Origin: Acidihalobacter aeolianus
Lineage (GTDB): Bacteria > Pseudomonadota > Gammaproteobacteria > DSM-5130 > Acidihalobacteraceae
Length of the DNA stretch: 64,000 nt
Direction of reading: 5' to 3'
Assembly: GCF_001753165.1 (NCBI RefSeq)
Contig: NZ_CP017448.1
Coordinates: forward strand, 824,462 to 888,461
In this document: in pieces, positions 37,018-43,937 of the stretch
Layout: the number at the start of each line of letters is the position of its first letter
How positions within the stretch are numbered: position 1 is the stretch's first letter
The notes under the pieces: model-generated
What the model was told of the DNA's origin: nothing
Seen by the model: only the letters and a program-made list of their open reading frames with translations
Databases searched by the model: none
Program-made: the position numbers and the translations under genes

Positions 37018-37584
37018 ATGTCCATAAAGTCCGACCGCTGGATTCGCCGCATGGCCACGCAGCACGGCATGATCGAGCCCTTCGAGCCCGGTCAGGTGCG
37101 CCACAGCGGCGAACAGCGGATCGTATCCTATGGCACCTCCAGCTACGGCTACGACGTGCGCTGCGCCGACGAGTTCAAGATCTTCACCAACATCAACTCG
37201 GCCATCGTCGATCCCAAGGGCTTCGACCAGAACAGCTTCGTCGACGTGCAGTCCGACGTGTGCATCATCCCGCCCAACTCCTTCGCGCTCGCGCGCACGG
37301 TCGAGTACTTCCGCATCCCGCGTAACGTGCTCACCATCTGCCTCGGCAAGTCGACCTACGCGCGCTGCGGCATCATCGTCAACGTCACCCCGCTCGAACC
37401 CGAGTGGGAGGGCCACGTGACCCTGGAGTTTTCCAACACCACGCCGTTGCCGGCCAAGATCTACGCCAACGAAGGCGTCGCCCAGATGCTCTTTCTGGAG
37501 TCGGACGAGGTCTGCGAGGTGTCGTACAAGGATCGCGGCGGCAAGTACCAGGGCCAGCGAGGCGTCACGCTGCCTCAGACCTGA
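37018..37584 (+). CDS. dcd: dCTP deaminase
   Basis: A 188-residue enzyme that deaminates dCTP to dUTP for dTMP supply. The signature [94 protein letters not shown] holds the conserved Arg, Ser and catalytic Glu. It lies 43 bases after mrp in the same direction. Confidence 0.97.
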   Translation: MSIKSDRWIRRMATQHGMIEPFEPGQVRHSGEQRIVSYGTSSYGYDVRCADEFKIFTNINSAIVDPKGFDQNSFVDVQSDVCIIPPNSFALARTVEYFRIPRNVLTICLGKSTYARCGIIVNVTPLEPEWEGHVTLEFSNTTPLPAKIYANEGVAQMLFLESDEVCEVSYKDRGGKYQGQRGVTLPQT

Positions 37585-38039
37585 ACGCGCCCCAAGTGGG
37601 TGCGCACCAGGTCGGCGCGATGCGCCGTTTGGGATTCGCCCGGCGATAGCAACCCCGCGATGCGCGGCTTGGCCGTGGTGGGCCGAACCCAGAATCAGCG
37701 CGCGATGCTCCCGGTTGCCCCAGGCTGGTGCGATGCCCGCTCGCCAGCTTCAGCAACCCCGCGTAAAAATCCCGCATGCCTCGAATATTCGGGGCTAATC
37801 ATCGAATCCCCTTTCATGCATTGAAGGCGGGGCTTCAAGCCTGCCTATGTCACCAGGACGGGAGCCTTAATGCCCGGAATGGGTATCGACCCTGCCGGGC
37901 TTGCCGAGCCAGCGAGTGATCGTCGCAATCTCTCGTTGGTGGTGTGGATATAAAGTTCATGCGTGCTGTCTAACGAACGCTTAGAGGCATTTCCAGACAT
38001 GAATTGGCAATGCCCGATATCCACCCAGGAGATTCAGTT
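37585..38039. other. Intergenic region without a recognisable gene
   Basis: A 455-base gap. It contains a near-perfect palindrome at 37779-37794 (core CGAATATTCG), two copies of AGCAACCCCGCG near 37651 and 37752, and GGAG before the next start. Short open frames here have no coding character that I can support. Confidence 0.5.
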
Positions 38040-38561
38040 ATGCCCGGTAATTTCTCCCTCGTGAAATGGGGTGCCTTCCTGATTTCGTTGCTGGTTGTCG
38101 GCTTGCTGGGCGCAGAGCCTGCGTTCGCAGCGAAAGTGACTCATATCGATATCCCGGCCACGGTCGTCAAACTGCCTTTGGCGAAGGGTGTCACACCGAG
38201 TGAAGCCATCCAGTCCATGAAGCTGCGCGCCAATTTTCTCAACTTCAAACTGGTCGCGCACCAGGACCTGTCCGCCCAGCTAAAGGCCATGGGCGCTAAG
38301 CATGTGCGCACGCTGGACATCTACCAGTTTTGCAAACCCACGGTGGCCTATGAAATGGTCTCCTTCAATATGGCCTATGCCGCTTATCTGCCCTGTCGCA
38401 TCGCCGTGGTTCAAGGCAAGCACGGCCATTACTGGCTGACCATGCTGAACCCCAAATTGCTGCTGTCCCGCAAGATGCCTCCGGCGCTCAAGAAGAGTGC
38501 CGATTCGGTGATTGCCGGCTTGATGAAAATCATCAAGGCAGGCGCCGACGGCGCGCTCTGA
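38040..38561 (+). CDS. Exported DUF302 protein
   Basis: A 173-residue protein with a signal peptide (KWGAFLISLLVVGLLGAEPAFA, residues 9-30). The mature part has the DUF302 pattern: HQDLSAQLKAMGAKHVRTLDIYQFCKPTVAYEMVSFNMAYAAYLPCRIAVVQGKHGHYWLTML. DUF302 proteins are small alpha/beta proteins, often periplasmic and found near sulfur or redox genes; function is unknown. ATG 38040 follows AGGAG by eight bases. Confidence 0.82.
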   Translation: MPGNFSLVKWGAFLISLLVVGLLGAEPAFAAKVTHIDIPATVVKLPLAKGVTPSEAIQSMKLRANFLNFKLVAHQDLSAQLKAMGAKHVRTLDIYQFCKPTVAYEMVSFNMAYAAYLPCRIAVVQGKHGHYWLTMLNPKLLLSRKMPPALKKSADSVIAGLMKIIKAGADGAL

Positions 38562-38910
38562 CGGATTTGGAATTAAGGCGATATTCTTCAGCCCCATGCG
38601 TTATCTGAGAGCAATGCATGGGGTGCTTGATGTCTCAAACAAATGACTGGTTTGAATTATCGAGACTTCCGAAATCGGCCACATCCGGCCATTCATGCTC
38701 CTTCCATATCAGTCCGATGGACGACAGGTGTGCAGCGAGAACCAGTCGTTCGACTAACTCTGGTTGGGCATCAGCTTCATGTCCTCGTTTTCATACATGC
38801 ATATAGAGACAAAGAAATGATAAAGTGGTGGAAAATCATCTGGTTAATCGCTGTTTTTGTGGGTCTCTGTATAAAAGAATGTCAGGATCCGTCGGTCTCT
38901 ATATTTACTG
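38562..38910. other. Left flank of the cassette array
   Basis: About 350 bases. It holds an 8-bp inverted repeat (CCCCATGC 38592-38599 and GCATGGGG 38616-38623) and a sharp fall in GC from about 38800. A 10-bp inverted pair (ATATAGAGAC 38801-38810, GTCTCTATAT 38895-38904) ends five bases before the cassette boundary and might be part of a degenerate recombination site. No integrase gene is visible. A 48-codon frame (38818-38963) crosses the boundary and is probably not a gene. Confidence 0.5.
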
Positions 38911-38932
38911 TTAGATTCTCTCGAGAGGAAAC

Positions 38933-39529
38933 TTGGAAGCGTTTTACGAAAGCACAACTGTGAAAGTAGTAACTTTCATCATAGCTGCTATGGTTTTCTT
39001 AATTATTCCGCTAATTAATAGCGCAATAAATCAGCGGATTCCTGTGGCAATGAGGGCTCAGCACGCAAAACGGGCGGAAGATGCTTGGATGAAAACAGTT
39101 ATTCTTTTTTCCACTTCAATCGCCGCCGGGTTTCTTGTCTTCTTTCGTGGTGGTTTTGATGAAGCAATTACGCAGGCATTTTTCGGAATGTGTCTATTTT
39201 CTTCCCTTGCATCATTTTGGACAGTCAAGAAGACAAAAACGCTAATTCAAGAGGCTAAGGTACTTTCTCTCGCTGGCAATCGTGCGACTCGAATTCATGA
39301 TGTTGAAAGAGTGAACAGAGAAAAGGCCACTAAAGCAACATTGGTCAGCTTCACGATTGGTCTATTAGGCTTTCTGTATGTCGCGCTTGCCTTTGACACA
39401 TATAGATTTTCCTGGCTTTGGTTTGCGGGCTTCATTTCCACAGCATTCGCGATCCTGTCAGCAGGGTGGAGTGATGCGGCGAATTTTGCGATTGCAAAAT
39501 ACGCCTCGGATCCAAATCATGGGAAATGA
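38933..39529 (+). CDS. Cassette 1: multi-pass membrane protein of unknown function
   Basis: A 198-residue hydrophobic protein with about four or five membrane helices (roughly residues 12-30, 53-71, 78-96, 135-153 and 159-177) and a basic loop around 97-135 (TVKKTKTLIQEAKVL, then RIHDVERVNREKATK). No family was recognised. The TTG start lies 22 bases inside the cassette after AGAGG, typical for cassette genes, and the stop TGA ends one base inside the start of attC1. AT-rich codons differ strongly from the chromosomal neighbours. Confidence 0.75.
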   Translation: MEAFYESTTVKVVTFIIAAMVFLIIPLINSAINQRIPVAMRAQHAKRAEDAWMKTVILFSTSIAAGFLVFFRGGFDEAITQAFFGMCLFSSLASFWTVKKTKTLIQEAKVLSLAGNRATRIHDVERVNREKATKATLVSFTIGLLGFLYVALAFDTYRFSWLWFAGFISTAFAILSAGWSDAANFAIAKYASDPNHGK

Positions 39530-39600
39530 ATCTAACACGTCGCTCAAGCCGACCACAAAATCGCTGCGCGCTTTTCGGTCGGCTTAGCTAGGCGTTAGCG
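39530..39600 (+). repeat. attC site 1 (59-base element)
   Basis: R'' ATCTAAC (39530-39536) and R' GTTAGCG (39594-39600). The inner arms GCTCAAGCCGACC and GGTCGGCTTAGC pair perfectly except for one extra C, the extrahelical base typical of attC bottom-strand hairpins. It closely resembles the attC of aadA cassettes. Confidence 0.93.
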
Positions 39601-39616
39601 ATGGAAGCGCACATAC

Positions 39617-40030
39617 ATGATTGACCCAGTCATCATATCGATAGTTGCTCTTTGCATTTCAATTGCAGGTTTCGGTTTTTCGATATATCAGTGGAAAAAG
39701 AACAGCTTCATAAAAAGTGCAGAAAAAGCTCATGAAGTGACGTTAGAAGCATTCGAGTTGCGTCGCTCATCGCAAGATCTCAGAGATTTAATCGCAGTCA
39801 CTGATGACATTGATGACATGGAGGGGTTTCTACGAGCAATAGACAAAGTATCCGAGGAGCTGTTAAATGCATTGCGCAATCCAAGAATTAGCCTTGTCGA
39901 TGCTTACAAAGCGCAGCAAAAAATTTCAGATTTGAGACTAGAACTCGATCTTCTGCACAAACAAGTATTAGAGGTAAAAAGGCTTAATAATGAGGTTGCA
40001 GAACATGAACGATCAAAAAATAATCGCTAA
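39617..40030 (+). CDS. Cassette 2: membrane-anchored coiled-coil protein
   Basis: A 137-residue protein with one N-terminal membrane helix (residues 5-24, VIISIVALCISIAGFGFSIY) followed by a basic WKK stop-transfer and about 105 residues of predicted helix or coiled coil rich in Glu, Leu and Lys. No family was recognised. The ATG lies 22 bases inside the cassette and the stop TAA lies within R'' of attC2. The cytoplasmic helix suggests an oligomerising partner protein, but this is inference. Confidence 0.75.
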   Translation: MIDPVIISIVALCISIAGFGFSIYQWKKNSFIKSAEKAHEVTLEAFELRRSSQDLRDLIAVTDDIDDMEGFLRAIDKVSEELLNALRNPRISLVDAYKAQQKISDLRLELDLLHKQVLEVKRLNNEVAEHERSKNNR

Positions 40031-40096
40031 CAAGGCGCTCGTTCGGATGCAAACTACGCTGCGCTTCGTTTGCGCCGCACAGCTTCAACGTTATGC
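40025..40096 (+). repeat. attC site 2
   Basis: R'' CGCTAAC (40025-40031) and R' GTTATGC (40090-40096). Inner arms GCTCGTTCGGATGCAAAC and GTTTGCGCCGCACAGC pair with one extra C and two mismatches. The variable loop is short (TACGCTGCGCTTC). Confidence 0.92.
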
Positions 40097-40117
40097 GTCA
40101 AAATAAACGGGGATTAG

Positions 40118-40651
40118 ATGACTGCCACTGAAGGGGCAACAGAGGAAGAACTTACGCGGGCACTCACCTACGCGGGGTTCGTTCTAGTTGCATTCGAGCT
40201 AGTCAAAGACATTATAGTTAACCCTATCAAGGCTTTTTATCAAGATACGACCTTCGATGAAGGAATGCCGTTCAAATCGTACGAAGAAGATGTATTGTCT
40301 CGGCATAAGAATCAATTTGAAGCATGCCTTCTATATCTTCGCGATTTTATGGAGGCTATAGACTCTGAGGACGTTCTAACCATTCAAGCGTTAAGAAAAC
40401 ACCGAAATGACTTGGCGCATGATCTTCCCAATATGCTCGGAAACATAGATGTAGAGGATCATCTGCCTCTATTGCAAAAAACTGATAAGGCCTTATTCAA
40501 ACTCAGTAATTATCGCACATATATAGAAATTGGCTCCGATCCTGCCTTCCAGAACAAGGGCATTGACTGGGATACTATAAAAGGACCTGAGTACGAGCTT
40601 TTTGAAGAAATAATTAATAAGGTAAAAACATTGCGGGGCGTCAGAAAATGA
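40118..40651 (+). CDS. Cassette 3: HEPN-like protein
   Basis: A 177-residue soluble, mainly helical acidic protein. It has R96-N97-D98-L99-A100-H101 (in ALRKHRNDLAHDLPNML), the R-x4-H motif of HEPN ribonucleases and toxins, in the usual place at the start of a C-terminal helix. The rest has no recognised family. HEPN proteins are often toxins or defence effectors, but some are only regulatory. No antitoxin such as an MNT nucleotidyltransferase is in the same cassette. ATG 40118 lies 27 bases inside the cassette. Confidence 0.72.
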   Translation: MTATEGATEEELTRALTYAGFVLVAFELVKDIIVNPIKAFYQDTTFDEGMPFKSYEEDVLSRHKNQFEACLLYLRDFMEAIDSEDVLTIQALRKHRNDLAHDLPNMLGNIDVEDHLPLLQKTDKALFKLSNYRTYIEIGSDPAFQNKGIDWDTIKGPEYELFEEIINKVKTLRGVRK

Positions 40652-40652
40652 C

Positions 40653-40724
40653 GCATAACAAGACACTCCACCGGACGAAAATTACGCTACGCTTCATTTG
40701 CGCCTGTGAGTTTGGTCGTTGAAC
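40653..40724 (+). repeat. attC site 3
   Basis: R'' GCATAAC (40653-40659) and R' GTTGAAC (40718-40724). Inner arms CTCCACCGGACG and CGCCTGTGAG pair with bulges as in other attC sites. A downstream cassette should end in an attC with R'' GTTCAAC; none was found, so attC3 is probably the last. R' overlaps a 15-bp palindrome GGTCGTT-G-AACGACC (40714-40728). Confidence 0.88.
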
Positions 40725-40914
40725 GACCGCTGTTGGGCTTGGTGCCGACAGCGGGTTAACGATACGCGAATGGCAGGATTGGGTCGAACTGAGACTCGCG
40801 GTCAGTGGGCTAGAACCCCGGGGGACTTGTCGACCATTTTGAGATAATGGGTACAGAGTCATACAGCTTTAGTACGTCAAAGACTTGCAATTGTTCCAGA
40901 GGTGGCTTGTAGCG

Positions 40915-41685
40915 ATGAATTACACACCAATCCTCAATGAGGTGTTCAGGCTCTGGTGGTTTATCCCTATCCTGCTGGTCATCGCGGTATTCAAAACACC
41001 TTGGGTAAAGGGTTGGCTCGGAGAGTCCTTAGTCAAATTTGCAGCTTGGCTAAGGCTTCCCGCCAATACCTACCATCCATTACACAATGTCACCCTGCCC
41101 ACACCTGATGGGACTACGCAGATCGATCATATCTTCGTGTCCCGGTTTGGCGTCTTTGTCGTAGAAACGAAAAACATGAAGGGCTGGATTTTTGGGGGTG
41201 AACATCAGCCCCAGTGGACACAGCAGAGATTCAAGAGATCCTTCAAGTTCCAAAATCCGCTCCTACAGAACTACAAACACGTAAAAGCACTGGAGACGGC
41301 GCTTGATGTTCCGGCTGAGACCATCCACTCGGTAGTCGTATTTGTAGGAGAATGTTCGTTCAAATCTCCCATGCCAACAAATGTCACAAAGGGTGGCGGT
41401 TACATCACGCATATCAAGTCTTTCGGCGAGCCGGTTCTCAGCGAGTCGCAAGTCCATGCTGCTCTATCTCAAATACAGTCAGGTCGGCTAGAGCCAACTC
41501 GAAAAACACACCATCAGCACGTCCAGCATCTCAAAGCTCGTTCCGATCTCTCAACAAGGCGCAGGTGCCCCAAATGTGGGAGCCTCATGGTTTTGCGCAC
41601 AGCCAAAAAGGGAGCAAATGCTGGTAAACAATTCTGGGCGTGTTCAGCTTATCCAACATGCAGGACAGTACAAAATACCTCCTAA
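40915..41685 (+). CDS. NERD-domain protein with topoisomerase-type zinc finger
   Basis: A 256-residue protein. One membrane helix (residues about 11-27) is followed by a NERD nuclease-related domain (WLGESLVKFAAWLRL, DGTTQIDHIFVSRFGVFVVETKNMKGWIFGG, with the D-x(n)-E-x-K pattern). The C terminus is a zinc ribbon of the topoisomerase I type (RRCPKCGSLM, then FWACSAYPTCRTV). NERD proteins are membrane-tethered PD-(D/E)XK-like nucleases of unclear role, often in accessory regions. It lies 190 bases after attC3. An upstream TTG (40885) is possible; ATG 40915 has GAGGTGG nearby. Confidence 0.85.
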   Translation: MNYTPILNEVFRLWWFIPILLVIAVFKTPWVKGWLGESLVKFAAWLRLPANTYHPLHNVTLPTPDGTTQIDHIFVSRFGVFVVETKNMKGWIFGGEHQPQWTQQRFKRSFKFQNPLLQNYKHVKALETALDVPAETIHSVVVFVGECSFKSPMPTNVTKGGGYITHIKSFGEPVLSESQVHAALSQIQSGRLEPTRKTHHQHVQHLKARSDLSTRRRCPKCGSLMVLRTAKKGANAGKQFWACSAYPTCRTVQNTS

Positions 41686-41798
41686 GGGTCCTGCAGGAAT
41701 TTTCATCGGGCACAATGTCTTATTGATGATGTGAATCAGGACGACTGCTGTGATCAAAATACCGGTCACTAATACCAATAATGACTGACTGGCTGCAT

Positions 41799-41906
41799 GG
41801 GGTCGTGTGCTGCCAATCCTGACTAGTACCAAGAGCCGAGTGCCTTTGTGCGTTGCATCGCAACTACAGGGGTCGTGTGCTGCCAATCCTGACTAGTACC
41901 AAGAGC
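41799..41906. repeat. Two 38-bp perfect direct repeats, 70-bp period
   Basis: Copies at 41799-41836 and 41869-41906 begin GGGGTCGTGTGCTGCC and end CTAGTACCAAGAGC, separated by 32 bases. There are only two copies and no cas gene, so it is not a CRISPR array. The gap 41686-42104 holds no gene that I can support; short reverse-strand frames run through the repeats. Confidence 0.85.
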
Positions 41907-42030
41907 GGTCACTACAGCCATGTGCGTGGTCAATCGCCATCCGAGATCCTTCAGTCCTCGATGAACGAATCCGCTGGCGGTATCCATCTTCAACGCCCAT
42001 GTAGGTATCGCAACGACGCAGATCCGGGAT

Positions 42031-42047
42031 TGCACTTAATCTGTGCA
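42031..42047. promoter_or_regulatory. NtrC-box-like site upstream of amt
   Basis: TGCAC-N7-GTGCA matches the NtrC enhancer consensus exactly, 58 bases before the amt ATG. Confidence 0.55.
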
Positions 42048-42059
42048 AGCTAACGTCTA

Positions 42060-42076
42060 TGCACTAAGATAGTGCG
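42060..42076. promoter_or_regulatory. Second NtrC-box-like site upstream of amt
   Basis: TGCAC-N7-GTGCG matches the NtrC consensus with one mismatch, 29 bases before the amt ATG and 29 bases from the first site. It also forms a small hairpin followed by GCTTTT, so a weak terminator is an alternative reading. Confidence 0.45.
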
Positions 42077-42104
42077 CTTTTGGGCGGCTATCGGTGCATA
42101 TGCG

Positions 42105-43301
42105 ATGAACAACCTCACCCCGGCTCTGGATACCTTGTTTCTGTTGCTCGGCGCCGTCCTCGTGCTGGCCATGCATGCGGGCTTCGCCTTCCTTGAGGTG
42201 GGCACGGTCAGACGCAAGAATCAGGTCAACGCCCTGGTCAAGATTCTGGCCGACTTTTCGATATCGACGCTGGCCTATTTCTTCATCGGCTACGCGATTG
42301 CCTATCACACCAATTTCCTGCATGCAGCCGGCGAGCTTTCCCTGGACAACGGCCGGGCGCTGGTGCGTTTCTTCTTCCTGCTCACCTTCGCCGCTGCGAT
42401 TCCGGCCATCGTTTCCGGCGGGATCGCCGAGCGCGCACGCTTCTATCCGCAGCTCGCCGCCACCTTCGTTCTGGTGGCGCTGGTGTATCCCTTCTACGAG
42501 GGGCTGACGTGGGGCGACAACCTGGGCTTCCAGGCCTGGCTCACGGCGCACTTCGGCCATCCGTTCCACGACTTTGCGGGCTCCGTGGTGGTGCATGCCA
42601 TGGGCGGCTGGATCGCGCTGGCGGCGGTGCTCATGCTCGGCCCGCGCCACGGTCGCTACGGCAACGAGGGCGAGATCTATGCGCATCCGCCGTCGAACAT
42701 CCCCTTCCTCGCGCTGGGTGCGTGGATACTCACCGTCGGCTGGTTCGGCTTCAACGTGATGTCGGCGCAGAACATCCAGGACATCAGCGGTCTGGTCGCG
42801 GTCAACAGCCTGATGGCGATGGTCGGCGGTACGCTGGCGGCCCTGCTCGCCGGACGCAACGATCCGGGTTTCGTGCACAACGGCCCGCTCGCGGGGCTGG
42901 TGGCCGTGTGTGCCGGCTCCAACCTGATGCATCCCATCGGCGCCCTGATCACCGGCGCCGTGGCCGGGGGGCTTTTCGTCTGGCTGTTCACGCTGACGCA
43001 GAACCGTTGGCGCATCGACGACGTGCTCGGCGTCTGGCCGCTGCACGGGCTGTGCGGCGCCTGGGGCGGGATCGCCGCCGGCATCTTCGGCCTCAAGGCG
43101 CTGGGCGGCACCGGCGGTGTGAGTTTCTGGTCGCAGCTCGTGGGAACCGGGCTAGGCGTCGCCATCGCCTTCGGAGGAGGGCTGGCGGTCTATGGTGCGC
43201 TGAAGCTGACCGTCGGCATTCGTCTGACCCAGGAACAGGAGTACCTGGGCGCGGACCTGAGCATCCACCGTATCAGCGCGACGCCGAAGTACGACGACTA
43301 G
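42105..43301 (+). CDS. amt: Ammonium transporter
   Basis: A 398-residue Amt/Rh-family channel with about 11 membrane helices. MQAGFAFLE-type start (AMHAGFAFLEVGTVRRKNQVNALVKILADF), GGIAERARFY, the pore histidines in FAGSVVVHAMGGW and GVWPLHGLCGAWGG, and NPGxTG-like GPRHGRYG are seen. It imports ammonium across the inner membrane. ATG 42105 was chosen over GTG 42072 because it fits the family N terminus. No glnK gene is adjacent. The NtrC-like sites upstream suggest control by nitrogen supply. Confidence 0.95.
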   Translation: MNNLTPALDTLFLLLGAVLVLAMHAGFAFLEVGTVRRKNQVNALVKILADFSISTLAYFFIGYAIAYHTNFLHAAGELSLDNGRALVRFFFLLTFAAAIPAIVSGGIAERARFYPQLAATFVLVALVYPFYEGLTWGDNLGFQAWLTAHFGHPFHDFAGSVVVHAMGGWIALAAVLMLGPRHGRYGNEGEIYAHPPSNIPFLALGAWILTVGWFGFNVMSAQNIQDISGLVAVNSLMAMVGGTLAALLAGRNDPGFVHNGPLAGLVAVCAGSNLMHPIGALITGAVAGGLFVWLFTLTQNRWRIDDVLGVWPLHGLCGAWGGIAAGIFGLKALGGTGGVSFWSQLVGTGLGVAIAFGGGLAVYGALKLTVGIRLTQEQEYLGADLSIHRISATPKYDD

Positions 43302-43307
43302 CGTCGC

Positions 43308-43907
43308 TCAGTAGTCCGCGATGCCGGCCATGCCGACGTAGCCGGGCAGGCGCTGCACGCGGCCCAGCCAGGCGCGGATTGCGGGGTATGCGCCCAGCGG
43401 CAGGTCGCCTTCGGGGGCGAGGGCGACATAGGGGTAGCAGGCCACGTCCGCGATGGTCGGGTGGCCTTCGGAGGCCAGCCAGTCGCGCCCGGCGAGCTGG
43501 GCCTCCATCACGGTCAGCGCCTGCCGGCCCATTTGCTGACATTCCTCTAGATTGAAGGGGCGGCCCATCTTGACCACGGCGCGCGCACGGGCGAGGCCGT
43601 AGAGAATTTCGTTTTCCGACACGGCCAGCCACTGCATCACGCGGGCGAGTGCGAGCGGTTCCTCGGGCAGCCATTGCGGGCCGGCGTAGCGGCGTGCCAG
43701 ATAGACCAGGATGGCCATCGAGTCCCATACGATCTCGCCGGCGTCTTCCAGCACCGGCACCTGCCCGCGGGGATTGATGGCACGGAAGGATTCGCTGACG
43801 GTGTCCTCGCGCTGCAGCGAGTGCAGCGTATAGTCGAGGGAGAGCAGGCCCAGCATGAGGCGGATCTTGTGGCAGTTGCCGGATACGTCGAGATCGTAGA
43901 GTCGCAT
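43308..43907 (-). CDS. Glutathione S-transferase family protein
   Basis: A 199-residue cytosolic GST. The thioredoxin-fold N terminus has MRLYDLDVSGNCHKIRLMLGLL, INPRGQVPVLEDAGEIVWDSMAILVYLARRY with the conserved cis-proline and glutathione-binding Asp-Ser. The helical C terminus has GHPTIADVACYPYVALAPEGD. It is convergent with amt (6-base gap). Substrate is unknown. Confidence 0.92.
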   Translation of the reverse strand: MRLYDLDVSGNCHKIRLMLGLLSLDYTLHSLQREDTVSESFRAINPRGQVPVLEDAGEIVWDSMAILVYLARRYAGPQWLPEEPLALARVMQWLAVSENEILYGLARARAVVKMGRPFNLEECQQMGRQALTVMEAQLAGRDWLASEGHPTIADVACYPYVALAPEGDLPLGAYPAIRAWLGRVQRLPGYVGMAGIADY

Positions 43908-43937
43908 GTGGCCTCTCAGGGGTAGGCGCCGCGGACC

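Larger units (their letters stand above)
38911..40718 (+). mobile_element. Integron-type gene cassette array without integrase (CALIN-like)
   Basis: Three consecutive cassettes, each one gene plus an attC site, all in the same direction. The core-site complements prove the borders: GTTAGAT at 38910-38916 pairs with R'' ATCTAAC of attC1; GTTAGCG at the end of attC1 pairs with R'' CGCTAAC of attC2; GTTATGC at the end of attC2 pairs with R'' GCATAAC of attC3. This is the bookkeeping expected when circular cassettes are inserted at G/TT. Base composition is much lower in GC than the flanks. No intI or attI was found in the window. Confidence 0.9.

Noticed and set aside
37600-37824. Small frame after dcd
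   Set aside because: No ribosome site, no conserved features and composition unlike coding sequence.
38635-38770. Possible attC from CAAAC near 38640 to GTTGGGC near 38770, with GACTGGTT/AACCAGTC arms
   Set aside because: The spacers on the two sides are unequal and the R boxes do not complement, unlike the three accepted sites.
38818-38963. Small frame MIKWWKIIWLIAVFVG... with a hydrophobic N terminus
   Set aside because: It crosses the cassette boundary at 38910/38911, has a weak ribosome site, and overlaps the better-supported cassette gene.
41799-41906. CRISPR-like repeat-spacer-repeat unit (38-bp repeat, 32-bp spacer)
   Set aside because: Only two copies, no third partial copy on either side, no leader and no cas genes.
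42060-42081. Intrinsic terminator (hairpin followed by TTTT) before amt
   Set aside because: The stem is only 6 bp and the T-run short, and the site fits an NtrC box with a neighbour of the same type; terminator activity remains a minor alternative.
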